Below, piece by piece: positions 1-10,238 of a stretch of 64,000 nucleotides of DNA. Location: contig NZ_PNFP01000015.1 of assembly GCF_002940685.1 (NCBI RefSeq), positions 1 through 64,000 on the forward strand, in the 5' to 3' direction. The position numbers and the translations under genes are program-made. Under the pieces are notes generated by a model that did not search any database, was not told the origin of the DNA, and worked only from the letters and a program-made list of their open reading frames with translations. This DNA comes from Ensifer adhaerens. Lineage in GTDB: Bacteria; Pseudomonadota; Alphaproteobacteria; Rhizobiales; Rhizobiaceae. The first letter of the stretch is position 1; every line of letters begins with the position of its first letter.

Positions 1-75
1 GAAAAGCTGCGCTTCGCGATCCGCGAAGGCGGCCGTACCGTCGGCGCAGGCATCGTTGCCTCGATCGTCGAGTAA
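1..75 (+). CDS. tuf: Elongation factor Tu, C-terminal end (partial)
   Basis: The first 24 codons plus TAA encode the end of EF-Tu domain 3; the residues GGRTVGAGIV are the highly conserved EF-Tu C-terminus. EF-Tu delivers aminoacyl-tRNA to the ribosome as a GTP complex. The rest of the gene lies upstream of the window. Its position directly before rpsJ is the usual alphaproteobacterial arrangement. Confidence 0.95.
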   Translation, partial: EKLRFAIREGGRTVGAGIVASIVE

Positions 76-395
76 TCGACGGGACTGAGGGCGGGAAGAC
101 ACAAGGCGCATGTGCTATGCGCCTTGGACATACCCGCCCCGAAAGATTTAGTTGGTCGCACGGCTTGCCGAAGACGACGAAATAGTGCAAATGGCGCCCA
201 CGCGTGATTTGCACGGTGCTTCGACGTCGTGCGCTCACAAAAAGACAGGCCGGCCACGGCCGCTCAAATAGGAAGGGGCAGGGGAAACTCTGTCCCTCCG
301 ATCTTTGAAAAATTAGCGGACTGGCCGAAATTAAACGAAGTTCACTGCGTGTTTTTCCACGGAAACCGCAAGTAACCCGAACAAGGATAAGTCGT
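76..395 (+). promoter_or_regulatory. tuf-rpsJ intergenic leader with two hairpins
   Basis: This is a 320-base gap with no credible ORF. It holds a perfect 9-bp hairpin at 103-111/117-125 with a 5-base loop just after tuf; there is no T-run after it, so it is not a classic terminator. A second inverted repeat lies at 185-192/207-214 (GTGCAAAT/ATTTGCAC), and its stem can extend inward through CGC/GCG pairs. The region probably carries the S10 operon promoter and untranslated leader. I could not place a convincing -35/-10 pair. Whether a ribosomal protein binds this leader is unknown. Confidence 0.45.
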
Positions 396-704
396 ATGAA
401 CGGCCAGAACATCCGCATCCGCCTCAAGGCGTTTGATCACCGGATCCTCGACGCCTCGACGCGCGAAATCGTGTCGACTGCAAAGCGCACCGGTGCCAGC
501 GTGCGCGGTCCCGTACCGCTGCCGACGCGCATTGAAAAGTTTACGGTCAACCGCTCGCCGCACGTCGACAAGAAGAGCCGTGAACAGTTCGAAATGCGCA
601 CCCACAAGCGCCTTCTCGACATCGTAGACCCGACCCCGCAGACCGTTGACGCGCTGATGAAGCTCGACCTGGCTGCCGGCGTCGACGTGGAAATCAAGCT
701 TTAA
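396..704 (+). CDS. rpsJ: 30S ribosomal protein S10
   Basis: The 102-aa product is S10, a 30S head protein that also acts as NusE in transcription antitermination. The start [19 protein letters not shown] matches the family, and the length is standard. It is the first gene of the S10 cluster; an AAGGATAA-type ribosome binding site precedes the ATG. A 139-base gap separates it from rplC. Confidence 0.97.
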
Positions 705-843
705 TAAACAAGGAAGGTACGTGGACCCCGGTCCAACGGCTTCCAAAAACGGGCGACCTCAGGATCGGATGATCTCGAGGAGACCTTAAACCAGAGATGT
801 GAGGGGGTTCGCTCCGTCACTAACTCTCAAGAGGAATGAACCG

Positions 844-1530
844 ATGCGTTCAGGTGTGATTGCACAGAAAGTGGGAATGACCCGCGTCTATAACGACGCC
901 GGTGAGCATATCCCGGTTACAGTTTTGAAGCTGGAGAACTGCCAGGTGGTAGCCCAGCGTACGGAAGAAAAGAACGGCTATGTAGCTGTCCAGCTCGGTG
1001 CTGGCCGCTCCAAGGTCAAGAACACGCCGAAGGCGATGCGTGGCCACTTTGCTGCTGCCAACGTCGAGCCGAAGGCGAAGCTCGTCGAGTTCCGCGTCTC
1101 CGCGGACAACCTGATCGACATCGGTCTCGAACTGACGGCGAACCATTTCGTTGCCGGTCAGCTCGTTGACGTCACCGGTACCACGATCGGTAAGGGCTTT
1201 GCGGGCGCCATCAAGCGCCACAATTTCGGCGGTCTGCGTGCAACGCACGGCGTTTCCGTATCGCACCGTTCGCATGGTTCGACCGGTTCCAACCAGGATC
1301 CGGGCCGCGTTTGGAAGGGCAAGCGCATGGCTGGTCACATGGGCCAGACCCGCGTTACCACTCAGAACCTCGAAGTCGTATCGACCGATGAAGACCGCGG
1401 TCTGATCCTGGTCAAGGGCGCTGTCCCCGGCTCCAAGGGTGCCTGGATCGTCGTTCGTGACGCCATCAAGTCGGGCACTCCGGAAGGCGCTCCGCGTCCG
1501 GCCGCTGTGCGCGCCGAAGCATCGAAGTAA
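844..1530 (+). CDS. rplC: 50S ribosomal protein L3
   Basis: The 228-aa product is L3, an early-assembling 50S protein whose extended loop reaches toward the peptidyl transferase centre. The reading frame is open upstream to 799, but [14 protein letters not shown] is the conserved L3 N-terminus and an AGAGGAA site precedes the ATG at 844, so the 15 extra codons are rejected. The motif [10 protein letters not shown] and the SHGSTGS region are family hallmarks. Confidence 0.97.
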   Translation: MRSGVIAQKVGMTRVYNDAGEHIPVTVLKLENCQVVAQRTEEKNGYVAVQLGAGRSKVKNTPKAMRGHFAAANVEPKAKLVEFRVSADNLIDIGLELTANHFVAGQLVDVTGTTIGKGFAGAIKRHNFGGLRATHGVSVSHRSHGSTGSNQDPGRVWKGKRMAGHMGQTRVTTQNLEVVSTDEDRGLILVKGAVPGSKGAWIVVRDAIKSGTPEGAPRPAAVRAEASK

Positions 1531-1542
1531 GGGAGCCGAATA

Positions 1543-2163
1543 ATGGATCTCAACGTCAAAACCCTCGAGGGCAAGGACGCGGGAAAGGTTTCCCTTTCTG
1601 ACGCCATTTTCGGCCTCGAACCCCGTGAAGACATCATTGCCCGCGTCGTTCGTTGGCAGCTCGCCAAGAAGCAGCAGGGCACGCACAAGGCCAAGGGCCG
1701 CGCTGAAGTTTCCCGCACCGGCGCCAAGATGTACAAGCAGAAGGGTACGGGCCGCGCCCGCCACCACTCCGCTCGTGCTCCGCAGTTCCGCGGCGGTGGT
1801 AAGGCTCATGGCCCGGTTGTTCGCAGCCATGCCCATGACCTGCCGAAGAAGGTTCGCGCTCTCGGCCTGCGCCATGCGCTCTCGGCCAAGCTGAAGGCTG
1901 AAGAGATCATCGTCATCGACGATCTCGTTGCCAAGGAAGCAAAGACCAAGGCTCTCGCCGGCGTATTCGCGTCGCTCGGCCTCACCAACGCTCTCATCAT
2001 CGGCGGCGCCGAGATCGAGAACAATTTCAAGCTCGCAGCCCAGAACATCCCGAACGTGGACGTTCTGCCGGTTCAGGGCATCAACGTTTACGACATTCTG
2101 CGCCGTGGCAAGCTCGTGCTTTCCAAGGCTGCCGTGGAAGCTCTGGAGGAGCGGTTCAAATGA
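1543..2163 (+). CDS. rplD: 50S ribosomal protein L4
   Basis: The 206-aa product is L4, which lines the constriction of the nascent-peptide exit tunnel. The tunnel-loop signature [20 protein letters not shown] lies around residues 65-85. The gene is tightly packed after rplC and overlaps rplW by four bases (ATGA), suggesting translational coupling. In gammaproteobacteria L4 represses its own operon; there is no direct sign of that here. Confidence 0.97.
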   Translation: MDLNVKTLEGKDAGKVSLSDAIFGLEPREDIIARVVRWQLAKKQQGTHKAKGRAEVSRTGAKMYKQKGTGRARHHSARAPQFRGGGKAHGPVVRSHAHDLPKKVRALGLRHALSAKLKAEEIIVIDDLVAKEAKTKALAGVFASLGLTNALIIGGAEIENNFKLAAQNIPNVDVLPVQGINVYDILRRGKLVLSKAAVEALEERFK

Positions 2164-2453
2164 CGGATCTTCGCCACTACGACGTGATCGTGTCTCCCTC
2201 GATCACTGAAAAGTCGACGCTGGTTTCCGAACAGAACCAGGTCGTCTTCAACGTCGCCAAGGACGCTTCGAAGCCTGAGATCAAGGCTGCCGTCGAAGCT
2301 CTGTTCGGCGTCAAGGTTACGGCCGTGAACACGCTGGTCCGCAAGGGCAAGACGAAGCGTTTCCGCGGCTTTGCCGGAAAGCAGAAGGACGTGAAGAAGG
2401 CGGTCATCACGCTCGCCGACGGTCAGTCCATCGACGTCTCCACCGGTCTCTAA
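2160..2453 (+). CDS. rplW: 50S ribosomal protein L23
   Basis: The 97-aa product is L23, at the exit-tunnel rim, where trigger factor and SRP dock. The segments [10 protein letters not shown] and [12 protein letters not shown] are typical. The start codon overlaps the rplD stop. Confidence 0.97.
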   Translation: MTDLRHYDVIVSPSITEKSTLVSEQNQVVFNVAKDASKPEIKAAVEALFGVKVTAVNTLVRKGKTKRFRGFAGKQKDVKKAVITLADGQSIDVSTGL

Positions 2454-2496
2454 CGGATAGGCCCATTAGGGTAAAAACCCAAAAGGGAACAAGAAA

Positions 2497-3333
2497 ATGG
2501 CATTGAAAAATTTCAATCCGACGACCCCGAGCCAGCGCCAGCTGGTCATCGTTGACCGGTCCGGCCTCTACAAGGGCAAGCCGGTAAAGGCGCTGACCGA
2601 AGGCCTGTCCTCCAAGGGCGGTCGCAACAACCTCGGTCGCATCACCGTTCGCTTCCAGGGCGGCGGTCACAAGCGCACCTATCGTCTGGTGGACTTCAAG
2701 CGTCGCAAGTTCGACGTTGAAGGCACGGTCGAGCGTCTGGAATACGACCCGAACCGCACCGCGTTCATCGCGCTCGTCAACTACGCCGACGGCGAAAAGG
2801 CCTACATCCTCGCTCCGCAGCGCCTCGCTGCCGGCGACAAGGTCATCGCTTCGGAAAAGGCTGTCGACGTAAAGCCCGGCAACACGATGCCGCTGCAGTA
2901 CATCCCGGTCGGCTCCATCATCCACAACGTGGAAATGAAGCCGGGCAAGGGCGGCCAGATGGCCCGCTCCGCCGGTACCTACGCACAGCTCGTTGGCCGC
3001 GACCAGGGCATGGCGATCCTTCGCCTGAACTCTGGCGAACAGCGTCTGGTGCACGGTTCCTGCCTCGCATCGATCGGCGCCGTGTCGAACCCCGACCACG
3101 GCAACATCAATGACGGCAAGGCTGGTCGTTCGCGTTGGCGCGGCAAGAAGCCGCACGTTCGCGGCGTCGTCATGAACCCGGTTGACCACCCGCACGGCGG
3201 TGGTGAAGGCCGTACCTCGGGTGGTCGTCACCCGGTTACCCCGTGGGGCAAGCCCACGAAGGGTAAGCGTACGCGCTCGAACAAGTCGACCGACAAGTTC
3301 ATCATGCGCTCGCGCCACCAGAAGAAGAAGTAA
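2497..3333 (+). CDS. rplB: 50S ribosomal protein L2
   Basis: The 278-aa product is L2, a 23S rRNA binder needed for subunit association and the peptidyl transferase centre. The conserved C-terminal block [18 protein letters not shown] contains the histidine implicated in activity. The basic C-terminal tail and full family length are present. Confidence 0.97.
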   Translation: MALKNFNPTTPSQRQLVIVDRSGLYKGKPVKALTEGLSSKGGRNNLGRITVRFQGGGHKRTYRLVDFKRRKFDVEGTVERLEYDPNRTAFIALVNYADGEKAYILAPQRLAAGDKVIASEKAVDVKPGNTMPLQYIPVGSIIHNVEMKPGKGGQMARSAGTYAQLVGRDQGMAILRLNSGEQRLVHGSCLASIGAVSNPDHGNINDGKAGRSRWRGKKPHVRGVVMNPVDHPHGGGEGRTSGGRHPVTPWGKPTKGKRTRSNKSTDKFIMRSRHQKKK

Positions 3334-3348
3334 GAGAGGAAGTCTCGA

Positions 3349-3627
3349 ATGACTCGTTCAGTATGGAAAGGTCCGTTCGTTGACGGTTATCTTCTCAAGA
3401 AGGCTGAGAAGGTCCGCGAAGGCGGTCGTAACGAAGTGATCAAGATTTGGAGCCGCCGCTCCACGATCCTTCCGCAGTTTGTCGGCCTCACCTTCGGCGT
3501 CTACAACGGCAGCAAGCACGTTCCGGTCAGCGTCAATGAAGACATGGTCGGTCACAAGTTTGGTGAATTCTCTCCGACCCGGACCTACTACGGTCACGGT
3601 GCGGACAAGAAGGCAAAGAGGAAGTAA
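3349..3627 (+). CDS. rpsS: 30S ribosomal protein S19
   Basis: The 92-aa product is S19, which with S13 binds 16S rRNA in the 30S head. It begins [19 protein letters not shown] and includes the signature block around [20 protein letters not shown]. It lies two bases upstream of rplV. Confidence 0.97.
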   Translation: MTRSVWKGPFVDGYLLKKAEKVREGGRNEVIKIWSRRSTILPQFVGLTFGVYNGSKHVPVSVNEDMVGHKFGEFSPTRTYYGHGADKKAKRK

Positions 3628-3629
3628 CA

Positions 3630-4019
3630 ATGGGCAAGGCAAAAGCCGAACGCCGGCTGAAGGATAATGAGGCGCAGGCAGTTGCGCGCACGATCCGCGT
3701 CAGCCCCCAGAAGCTCAACCTGGTTGCTGCGATGATCCGCGGCAAGAAGGTCGATCGCGCTCTGGCCGATCTGCAGTTCTCCCGCAAGCGCATTGCAGAG
3801 ACGGTCAAGAAGACCCTTGAATCTGCCATCGCAAACGCAGAGAACAACCACGATCTCGACGTCGATTCGCTCGTCGTTGCAGAAGCTTACGTTGGCAAGT
3901 CGATTGTCATGAAGCGCTTCCACGCTCGTGGTCGCGGCCGTGCATCGCGTGTCGAAAAGCCGTTCTCGCACCTGACGATCGTCGTCCGTGAAGTGGAAGC
4001 CAAAGGGGAGGCCGCATAA
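3630..4019 (+). CDS. rplV: 50S ribosomal protein L22
   Basis: The 129-aa product is L22, whose beta-hairpin lines the exit tunnel and contributes to macrolide sensitivity. The hairpin-tip region [21 protein letters not shown] is intact, so no obvious macrolide-resistance change is seen. The stop overlaps the rpsC start by one base (TAATG). Confidence 0.97.
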   Translation: MGKAKAERRLKDNEAQAVARTIRVSPQKLNLVAAMIRGKKVDRALADLQFSRKRIAETVKKTLESAIANAENNHDLDVDSLVVAEAYVGKSIVMKRFHARGRGRASRVEKPFSHLTIVVREVEAKGEAA

Positions 4020-4753
4020 TGGGTCAGAAGATTAATCCGATCGGCTTCCGTCTCGGTATCAACCGGACCTGGGACAGCCGCTGGTTCGCGGACAACGCCG
4101 AATACGGCCAGCTTCTTCACGAAGACCTGAAGATCCGCGCTTACCTGATGGAAGAACTGAAGGCCGCCGGCATCGCCAAGGTGGTTATCGAGCGTCCGCA
4201 CAAGAAGTGCCGCGTCACGATCCACTCCGCTCGCCCGGGCCTGATCATCGGCAAGAAGGGCGCTGACATCGAGAAGCTCCGCAAGAAGCTTTCCGAGATG
4301 ACCAGCTCCGAAACGCACCTCAACATCGTTGAAGTGCGCAAGCCGGAAGTCGACGCGACCCTCGTCGCGCAGTCGATCGCCCAGCAGCTCGAGCGCCGCG
4401 TGGCTTTCCGCCGTGCGATGAAGCGCGCTGTTCAGTCGGCCATGCGTCTTGGCGCCGAAGGCATCAAGATCACCTGCGCCGGTCGCCTCGGTGGCGCCGA
4501 AATCGCTCGTACCGAATGGTACCGCGAAGGTCGCGTTCCGCTGCACACCCTGCGTGCGGACATCGACTACGGCACGGCTGAAGCGGAAACCGCTTTCGGC
4601 ATCTGCGGCATCAAGGTCTGGATCTTCAAGGGCGAAATCCTTGAGCACGATCCGATGGCTTCCGAGCGTCGCGCGATCGAAAGTGACAACCAGGGCCCGG
4701 CAGGCCGTGATCGCGACCGTGGCGATCGTGACCGCCGTCGTGAAAACGCGTAA
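4019..4753 (+). CDS. rpsC: 30S ribosomal protein S3
   Basis: The 244-aa product is S3, part of the mRNA entry channel. It has a KH domain with the GxxG loop in [13 protein letters not shown]. The C-terminus carries an arginine/aspartate-rich tail ([14 protein letters not shown]) beyond the folded core, a lineage-specific extension. Start and upstream stop overlap. Confidence 0.97.
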   Translation: MGQKINPIGFRLGINRTWDSRWFADNAEYGQLLHEDLKIRAYLMEELKAAGIAKVVIERPHKKCRVTIHSARPGLIIGKKGADIEKLRKKLSEMTSSETHLNIVEVRKPEVDATLVAQSIAQQLERRVAFRRAMKRAVQSAMRLGAEGIKITCAGRLGGAEIARTEWYREGRVPLHTLRADIDYGTAEAETAFGICGIKVWIFKGEILEHDPMASERRAIESDNQGPAGRDRDRGDRDRRRENA

Positions 4754-4791
4754 CATTCGCGTTTGGCAGCCAATATCGGAGAAGTAAAAAA

Positions 4792-5205
4792 ATGTTGCAG
4801 CCAAAGCGTACGAAGTATCGCAAGCAGTTCAAGGGCCGCATCAAGGGCGTAGCCAAGGGCGGATCTGATCTCGCTTTCGGCGAATTCGGCCTTAAGGCTC
4901 AGGAACCCAACCGCGTGAATGCGCGCGAGATCGAAGCGGCCCGCCGCGCGATCACGCGTCACATGAAGCGCGCCGGCCGCGTCTGGATCCGTGTGTTCCC
5001 CGACGTTCCGGTCACCGCCAAGCCGACGGAAGTCCGCATGGGTAAAGGTAAGGGTTCGGTCGAATACTGGGCATGCAAGGTCAAGCCCGGCCGAATGATG
5101 TTTGAGATCGATGGTGTCAGCGAAGAACTTGCCCGTGAGGCACTTCGTCTTGGCGCTGCCAAGCTCTCTGTCAAGACGCGCTTCGTGCAGCGTATCGCAG
5201 AGTAA
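4792..5205 (+). CDS. rplP: 50S ribosomal protein L16
   Basis: The 137-aa product is L16, next to the A-site tRNA elbow and late-assembling in the 50S. It begins [16 protein letters not shown] and has the conserved [19 protein letters not shown] block. It lies in the S10 cluster between rpsC and rpmC. Confidence 0.97.
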   Translation: MLQPKRTKYRKQFKGRIKGVAKGGSDLAFGEFGLKAQEPNRVNAREIEAARRAITRHMKRAGRVWIRVFPDVPVTAKPTEVRMGKGKGSVEYWACKVKPGRMMFEIDGVSEELAREALRLGAAKLSVKTRFVQRIAE

Positions 5206-5216
5206 GGAGTGAACTC

Positions 5217-5417
5217 ATGAAAGCCGTAGATGTTCGCGCCCTGAGCGCCGATCAACTCAACGAAGAGCTTGCCAAGCTGAAGAAGGAGCAGTTCAACCTG
5301 CGCTTCCAGAAGGCAACCGGCCAGCTCGAGAAGTCTTCGCGTATCAACGAAGTCCGCAAGGACATCGCACGCGTCAAAACCATTGCCCGCCAGAAGGCGG
5401 CAGAAGCCAAGGCCTAA
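5217..5417 (+). CDS. rpmC: 50S ribosomal protein L29
   Basis: The 66-aa helical protein L29 sits near L23 at the exit tunnel. It shows the [18 protein letters not shown] core. It begins 11 bases after rplP and is followed 12 bases later by rpsQ. Confidence 0.96.
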   Translation: MKAVDVRALSADQLNEELAKLKKEQFNLRFQKATGQLEKSSRINEVRKDIARVKTIARQKAAEAKA

Positions 5418-5429
5418 GGACCAGAAAAT

Positions 5430-5666
5430 ATGCCGAAACGCATTCTGCAGGGCACTGTTGTCAGCGACAAGAACGACAAGACCGTCGTCGTACGGGTCGA
5501 GCGCCGCTTTGCGCACCCGATCCTCCAGAAGACCGTCCGTCGCTCGAAGAAGTACAAGGCGCACGACGAAAACAACCAGTACAAGGTTGGTGACGTCGTT
5601 TCCATCGAGGAATGCGCGCCGATCTCGAAGGATAAGCGCTGGACGGTAGTCGCCGCCCACGCTTGA
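5430..5666 (+). CDS. rpsQ: 30S ribosomal protein S17
   Basis: The 78-aa product is S17, an early 16S rRNA binder with an OB fold. It begins [20 protein letters not shown], as expected. It is the last gene before an unusual 178-base gap carrying hairpins. Confidence 0.96.
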   Translation: MPKRILQGTVVSDKNDKTVVVRVERRFAHPILQKTVRRSKKYKAHDENNQYKVGDVVSIEECAPISKDKRWTVVAAHA

Positions 5667-5684
5667 TTTCAGCAGGTTTTGACG

Positions 5685-5704
5685 CCAAGACCCTTGCGTC
5701 TTGG
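5685..5704 (+). other. Hairpin after rpsQ
   Basis: A perfect 7-bp stem (CCAAGAC/GTCTTGG) with a 6-base loop starts 18 bases after the rpsQ stop. No T-run follows. It may stabilise the upstream mRNA or form part of a control element together with the terminator-like hairpin 37 bases downstream. Confidence 0.4.
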
Positions 5705-5740
5705 GAAAATACCTGTATGAAGCACGCAATTGAAGCAGGG

Positions 5741-5771
5741 GAACGCTCGATTCCGGGCGTTCTTTTGCTTT
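5741..5771 (+). terminator. Terminator-like hairpin between rpsQ and rplN
   Basis: An 8-bp stem (GAACGCTC/GGGCGTTC, one G-T pair) with a 6-base loop is followed by TTTTGCTTT, which fits a Rho-independent terminator. It lies inside the ribosomal cluster, so rplN and later genes either need their own promoter or are expressed by read-through/antitermination. A sequence CTATAA at 5782-5787 downstream could be a -10 box but lacks a good -35. Confidence 0.6.
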
Positions 5772-5844
5772 GAGATGAGCACTATAAGCCGGGCGAGGGG
5801 GTTTCGACCCAACCGGCCTGGTAACAACAAGAAGGCGACCTGAC

Positions 5845-6213
5845 ATGATTCAGATGCAAACAAACCTCGACGTGGCGGATAATTCCGGCGCACGTCGTGT
5901 CATGTGCATCAAGGTGCTGGGCGGCTCCAAGCGCAAGTATGCGTCGGTCGGCGACATCATTGTCGTTTCGATCAAGGAAGCCATTCCGCGCGGCCGCGTA
6001 AAGAAGGGCGATGTCATGAAGGCTGTTGTCGTTCGCACTGCGAAGGACATCCGCCGTCCGGATGGCTCCGTCATCCGCTTTGACACCAACGCAGCCGTTC
6101 TTATCGATAACAAGAAAGAGCCGATCGGCACCCGTATCTTCGGACCGGTTCCGCGCGAACTTCGCGCCAAGAACCACATGAAGATCATCTCGCTGGCTCC
6201 AGAAGTACTCTAA
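5845..6213 (+). CDS. rplN: 50S ribosomal protein L14
   Basis: The 122-aa product is L14, at the subunit interface. It begins [20 protein letters not shown] and includes the [18 protein letters not shown] signature. It is the first gene of the spc group, separated from rpsQ by 178 bases. An AAGAAGGCGA stretch supplies the ribosome binding site. Confidence 0.97.
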   Translation: MIQMQTNLDVADNSGARRVMCIKVLGGSKRKYASVGDIIVVSIKEAIPRGRVKKGDVMKAVVVRTAKDIRRPDGSVIRFDTNAAVLIDNKKEPIGTRIFGPVPRELRAKNHMKIISLAPEVL

Positions 6214-6227
6214 GGGAGCGTTGAGAG

Positions 6228-6539
6228 ATGCAAAAGATTCGCAAAGGCGACAAAGTCGTCGTTCTCACCGGTAAGGACAAGGGTCGTACCGGCGAAGTCG
6301 TCCAGGTAATGCCGAAGGAAGACCGGGCTGTCGTGCGTGGCGTCAACATGGTGAAGCGTCACCAGCGCCAGACCCAGAGCCAGGAAGCCGGCATCATCAA
6401 CAAGGAAGCCTCGATCCATCTTTCGAACATCGCGATTGCCGATCCGAAGGACGGCAAGCCGACCCGCGTCGGTTTCAAGATCGACGGTGACAAGAAGGTC
6501 CGTGTGGCCAAGCGTTCGGGAGTAGTGATCGATGGCTAA
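6228..6539 (+). CDS. rplX: 50S ribosomal protein L24
   Basis: The 103-aa product is L24, an assembly initiator with an N-terminal KOW motif ([20 protein letters not shown]). Its 3' end overlaps rplE by eight bases, suggesting coupled translation. Confidence 0.97.
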   Translation: MQKIRKGDKVVVLTGKDKGRTGEVVQVMPKEDRAVVRGVNMVKRHQRQTQSQEAGIINKEASIHLSNIAIADPKDGKPTRVGFKIDGDKKVRVAKRSGVVIDG

Positions 6540-7089
6540 GTCCGCTTATGAGCCCCGGCTCAAGAAGGAATATGTCGAACGTATTCGTGCGGCTATGCAG
6601 GAGAAGTTCTCCTACGCCAACGAAATGCAGATCCCGCGTCTCGACAAGATCGTCATCAACATGGGTGTTGGCGAATCGACGGGCGATTCGAAGAAGCCGT
6701 CCGTTGCTGCTGCCGACCTCGCTGCAATTGCCGGCCAGAAGCCGGTAATCACCCGCGCTCGCAACTCCATCGCAGGCTTCAAGCTTCGCGAAGGCATGCC
6801 GATTGGTGCCAAGGTTACCCTGCGCGGCGTTCGGATGTTTGAGTTCCTCGATCGCCTCGTGAACATCGCGCTTCCGCGCGTTCGCGACTTCCGTGGCCTC
6901 AACCCGAAGTCCTTTGACGGACGTGGCAACTTCGCCATGGGCGTCAAGGAACACATTGTGTTCCCTGAGATCAACTACGACAAGGTTGATCAGATGTGGG
7001 GCATGGACATCATCGTTTGCACGACGGCAACTAACGACGACGAAGCTCGTGCTCTGCTCGCAGAGTTCAACTTCCCGTTCCGTCAGTAA
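6532..7089 (+). CDS. rplE: 50S ribosomal protein L5
   Basis: The 185-aa product is L5, which binds 5S rRNA and contacts P-site tRNA. The conserved [12 protein letters not shown] and [20 protein letters not shown] blocks are present. The start lies inside the 3' end of rplX. Confidence 0.97.
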   Translation: MAKSAYEPRLKKEYVERIRAAMQEKFSYANEMQIPRLDKIVINMGVGESTGDSKKPSVAAADLAAIAGQKPVITRARNSIAGFKLREGMPIGAKVTLRGVRMFEFLDRLVNIALPRVRDFRGLNPKSFDGRGNFAMGVKEHIVFPEINYDKVDQMWGMDIIVCTTATNDDEARALLAEFNFPFRQ

Positions 7090-7123
7090 TCCGTAACGAC
7101 AAGCGTAAAGAAGGATAACTGTA

Positions 7124-7429
7124 ATGGCGAAAACGAGCGCAGTTGAAAAGAACAAGCGCCGCCGCAAACTGGTTGCCTCGCAGGCTGCAAAGCGTGCCGC
7201 TCTGAAGGCGACCATCATGAACCAGTCTCTGCCGATTGAAGAGCGGTTCAAGGCAACCATCAAGCTGGCAGGCCTGCCGCGCGATGGATCCAAGACCCGC
7301 ATCCGCAACCGTTGCGAAGTTACCGGCCGTCCGCGCGCCTTCTATCGTAAACTTCGTATGTCGCGTATTGCGCTTCGCGAACTGGGCAACCTCGGCAAGG
7401 TGCCGGGCGTCGTCAAGTCGAGCTGGTAA
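7124..7429 (+). CDS. rpsN: 30S ribosomal protein S14 (zinc-free form)
   Basis: The 101-aa product is the longer S14 type lacking the paired CxxC zinc motif. The signature [18 protein letters not shown] is present. It assembles late into the 30S head. An AAGGA site precedes the ATG. Confidence 0.97.
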   Translation: MAKTSAVEKNKRRRKLVASQAAKRAALKATIMNQSLPIEERFKATIKLAGLPRDGSKTRIRNRCEVTGRPRAFYRKLRMSRIALRELGNLGKVPGVVKSSW

Positions 7430-7441
7430 GGAGACGGGCAC

Positions 7442-7840
7442 ATGGCAATGACTGATCCGCTGGGCGATATGCTCACCCGTATCCGTAACGGCGCGGCTCG
7501 CCGCAAGTCGAGCGTTTCGACGCCGGCTTCCAAGCTCCGCGCACGTGTTCTGGATGTTCTTCAGGCTGAAGGTTACATCCGCGGGTACTCTGAAGTCGTA
7601 TTCGGCAACGGCAAGACCGAGCTGAACATCGAGCTGAAGTACTACGAAGGCGCTTCCGTGATCCGTGAGATCGGACGCGTTTCCAAGCCGGGCCGCCGAG
7701 TTTATGTCTCGGTTAAGTCCATTCCGCAGGTCGCGAACGGCCTCGGCATCACCATCCTTTCGACCCCGAAGGGCGTGATGGCCGATCATCAGGCACGCGA
7801 ACAGAATGTTGGTGGCGAGATCCTTTGCTCCGTCTTCTAA
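7442..7840 (+). CDS. rpsH: 30S ribosomal protein S8
   Basis: The 132-aa product is S8, a central-domain assembly protein and, in enterics, the repressor of the spc operon. It begins [17 protein letters not shown]; the first of two nearby ATGs is kept because GGAGACGGGCAC precedes it. The C-terminal [13 protein letters not shown] block is typical. Confidence 0.97.
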   Translation: MAMTDPLGDMLTRIRNGAARRKSSVSTPASKLRARVLDVLQAEGYIRGYSEVVFGNGKTELNIELKYYEGASVIREIGRVSKPGRRVYVSVKSIPQVANGLGITILSTPKGVMADHQAREQNVGGEILCSVF

Positions 7841-7886
7841 TTGAAGACGGTAGCAAGTTCTCCATAGCGAACAGACAGGTATAAAA

Positions 7887-8420
7887 ATGTCTCGTATCGG
7901 TAAAAAGCCCGTTCAGGTTCCGGCAGGCGTCACGGCAAGCGTTGATGGCCAGAAGGTAACGGCGAAGGGCCCGAAGGGCGAACTGTTCTTTGTTGCAAAC
8001 GACGAAGTATCGGTAGCGCTCGAAAACAATGCGGTTGTTGTACAGCCGCTCAGCCAGAGCAAGGATGCTCGTTCGAAGTGGGGCATGTCCCGCACGATGA
8101 TCGAGAACATCTTCAAGGGCGTCAAGGACGGTTACGAGCGCAAGCTCGAAATCAACGGCGTTGGTTATCGTGCGTCGCTGCAGGGCAAGAACCTGCAGCT
8201 GGCGCTCGGCTTCAGCCACGACGTCGTCTACCAGACCCCGGAAGGCATCACGATTGCTGTTCCGAAGCCGACCGAAATTATCGTGTCCGGCATCAACAAG
8301 CAGCAGGTCGGCCAGGTTGCCGCGGAAATCCGCGAATACCGCGGCCCCGAGCCCTACAAGGGCAAGGGCGTCAAGTATGCCGAAGAGCGGATTGTCCGCA
8401 AAGAAGGCAAGAAGAAGTAA
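7887..8420 (+). CDS. rplF: 50S ribosomal protein L6
   Basis: The 177-aa product is L6, near the GTPase-associated centre. It has the [10 protein letters not shown]-terminus and the C-terminal signature [17 protein letters not shown] 46-base spacer separates it from rpsH. Confidence 0.97.
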   Translation: MSRIGKKPVQVPAGVTASVDGQKVTAKGPKGELFFVANDEVSVALENNAVVVQPLSQSKDARSKWGMSRTMIENIFKGVKDGYERKLEINGVGYRASLQGKNLQLALGFSHDVVYQTPEGITIAVPKPTEIIVSGINKQQVGQVAAEIREYRGPEPYKGKGVKYAEERIVRKEGKKK

Positions 8421-8432
8421 GGAACACGCGAA

Positions 8433-8795
8433 ATGGCTAGCAGGAAAGATACTCTTGTGCGTCGCGCCAACCGCGTGCGCCGTCAAATCAAGGCGGTCGC
8501 CAATGGCCGTCCGCGCCTGTCGGTTCATCGCTCGTCGAAGAACATCTACGTACAGGTTATCGATGACGTTGCCGGCAAGACGCTCGCGTCTGCCTCCACG
8601 CTCGATACCGATCTGCGTTCGTCGCTGAAGACGGGCGCTGACACGGCAGCTGCGGCTGCCGTCGGCAAGCTCATCGCTGAGCGTGCCGCAAAGGCTGGCG
8701 TCAAGGACGTTGTCTTTGATCGTGGCGCCTTCATCTATCACGGCCGCATCAAGGCTCTCGCCGATGCCGCCCGTGAAGGTGGTCTGAACTTCTGA
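8433..8795 (+). CDS. rplR: 50S ribosomal protein L18
   Basis: The 120-aa product is L18, which binds 5S rRNA with L5. The conserved [18 protein letters not shown] region and C-terminal [20 protein letters not shown] are seen. A 128-base gap with two hairpins follows before rpsE. Confidence 0.97.
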   Translation: MASRKDTLVRRANRVRRQIKAVANGRPRLSVHRSSKNIYVQVIDDVAGKTLASASTLDTDLRSSLKTGADTAAAAAVGKLIAERAAKAGVKDVVFDRGAFIYHGRIKALADAAREGGLNF

Positions 8796-8802
8796 TCGGT
8801 TG

Positions 8803-8879
8803 CCAGGCGGGCTCTGCGCCCGCCTGGAACTCTCATAGGTTTCCGGTCGCATCCGATCCATCGGACGGGGGCGACTTTT
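8803..8879 (+). terminator. Paired hairpins between rplR and rpsE
   Basis: The first hairpin is a perfect 9-bp stem at 8803-8811/8819-8827 (CCAGGCGGG/CCCGCCTGG, 7-base loop) without a T-run. The second is a two-tier structure (GTCGC 8846-8850 with GCGAC 8871-8875, inner TCCGA/TCGGA) followed by TTTT. Together they could attenuate transcription or mark a processing site in the spc group. Terminator activity is uncertain. Confidence 0.4.
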
Positions 8880-8923
8880 GTCAATCTGCCGATTGCACCC
8901 GGAAAAGAAAAAGGAAAAGGACA

Positions 8924-9493
8924 ATGGCACAGGAAAGAAAGGGTTCTCGCGAAGATCGCCAGAACCGCGAAGAGCGCGACAGCGAATTCGTCGATAAGCT
9001 CGTAGCAATTAACCGCGTCGCCAAGGTGGTGAAGGGCGGTCGTCGTTTCGGTTTCGCCGCTCTCGTCGTCGTTGGCGACCAGAAGGGCCGCGTCGGCTTC
9101 GGTCATGGCAAGGCACGCGAAGTGCCGGAAGCCATCCGCAAGGCGACTGAAGCCGCCAAGCGCGACCTCATTTTCGTCCCGCTGCGTGGTGGTCGTACCC
9201 TGCATCACGACGTCCACGGCCGTCACGGCGCCGGCAAGGTGCTGCTGCGTTCGGCCAAGGCCGGTACCGGTATCATCGCCGGTGGCCCGATGCGCGCCGT
9301 CTTCGAAACGCTCGGCGTTCATGACGTCGTCGCCAAGTCGACCGGTTCGTCGAACCCCTACAACATGGTTCGTGCAACCTTCGACGCCCTCAAGAACCAG
9401 ATGCACCCGAAGGACATCGCAGCTCAGCGCGGCATGAAGTACGCCACGCTCCAGGCTCGCCGTGCCGCCTCCGGCGCTGCTTCCGAAGAATAA
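8924..9493 (+). CDS. rpsE: 30S ribosomal protein S5
   Basis: The 189-aa product is S5, involved in decoding fidelity and the mRNA entry channel. It has the double-stranded-RNA-binding-type N-terminal fold ([20 protein letters not shown]) and the [20 protein letters not shown] block. A strong AAGGAAAAGG site precedes the ATG. Confidence 0.97.
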   Translation: MAQERKGSREDRQNREERDSEFVDKLVAINRVAKVVKGGRRFGFAALVVVGDQKGRVGFGHGKAREVPEAIRKATEAAKRDLIFVPLRGGRTLHHDVHGRHGAGKVLLRSAKAGTGIIAGGPMRAVFETLGVHDVVAKSTGSSNPYNMVRATFDALKNQMHPKDIAAQRGMKYATLQARRAASGAASEE

Positions 9494-9505
9494 GGGAGCT
9501 GACAG

Positions 9506-9709
9506 ATGGCTAAGAAAGAAGTTGCAAAGAAGACGGTTACCGTCGAGCAGATCGGTAGCCCCATTCGCCGCCCGGCCTCGCAGCGTCAGACGCTCATCGG
9601 CCTGGGCCTCAACAAGATGCACCGGGTTCGCACGCTGGAAGACACCCCGTCTGTCCGCGGCATGATCCGGACCGTCCAGCACCTCGTTCGCGTCGTCGAC
9701 GAGAAGTGA
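9506..9709 (+). CDS. rpmD: 50S ribosomal protein L30
   Basis: The 67-aa product is L30, a small single-domain 50S protein. The typical sequence [20 protein letters not shown] is present. It lies between rpsE and rplO with 12-13-base spacers. Confidence 0.96.
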   Translation: MAKKEVAKKTVTVEQIGSPIRRPASQRQTLIGLGLNKMHRVRTLEDTPSVRGMIRTVQHLVRVVDEK

Positions 9710-9722
9710 GGGGGATAAGCTC

Positions 9723-10193
9723 ATGAAACTGAATGAAATCAAGGACAACGAAGGCTCGACCCACAGCCGCAAGCGTCTTGGCCGTGGTATCGGCTCGGGC
9801 TCCGGCAAGACCGCCGGTCGCGGTGTGAAGGGTCAGAAGGCTCGTTCGGGCGTCGCCATCAACGGCTTCGAAGGCGGCCAGATGCCGATCTACCGTCGTC
9901 TGCCGAAGCGCGGCTTCAACAACATCTTCGCTTCGGAGTTTGTTGTCGTGTCGCTCGGCCGCATCCAGACGGCAATCGACGCCAAGAAGCTCGACGCTTC
10001 CAAGACCGTTGACGCAGCTGCCCTCAAGGCGGCCGGCGTCATCCGTCGCGAAAAGGACGGCGTCCGCGTTCTGGCCGACGGCGAACTGAAGGCGAAGGTT
10101 TCGCTCGAAGTTGCCGGTGCCTCCAAGTCGGCGATCGAGAAGATCGAAAAGGCTGGCGGCGCGATCAAGCTGCTCGCAGCGGCTGCCGAATAA
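9723..10193 (+). CDS. rplO: 50S ribosomal protein L15
   Basis: The 156-aa product is L15, a late 50S assembly protein. The glycine-rich N-terminus [20 protein letters not shown] and the [18 protein letters not shown] block are diagnostic. It is followed immediately by a strong terminator. Confidence 0.97.
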   Translation: MKLNEIKDNEGSTHSRKRLGRGIGSGSGKTAGRGVKGQKARSGVAINGFEGGQMPIYRRLPKRGFNNIFASEFVVVSLGRIQTAIDAKKLDASKTVDAAALKAAGVIRREKDGVRVLADGELKAKVSLEVAGASKSAIEKIEKAGGAIKLLAAAAE

Positions 10194-10204
10194 TATTATT
10201 GATG

Positions 10205-10238
10205 AACCGCCCGGGGTGCTTCACTCCGGGCGGTTTTG
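10205..10238 (+). terminator. Strong Rho-independent terminator after rplO
   Basis: A stem of about 14 bp (10-bp core AACCGCCCGG/CCGGGCGGTT, extended inward by GGTG/CACT with one G-T pair) with a 3-base loop is followed by TTTTGCT. It begins about 11 bases after the rplO stop, so secY-adk probably forms a separate unit or depends on read-through. Confidence 0.85.

Noticed and set aside
850-1875. Long antisense ORF (341 codons) opposite rplC/rplD, and similar ones opposite rplB, degQ/rarA, mgtE, sdaA, thrS and parE
   Set aside because: These are shadow frames created by strong GC bias in the real genes; they lack ribosome binding sites and recognisable domains.
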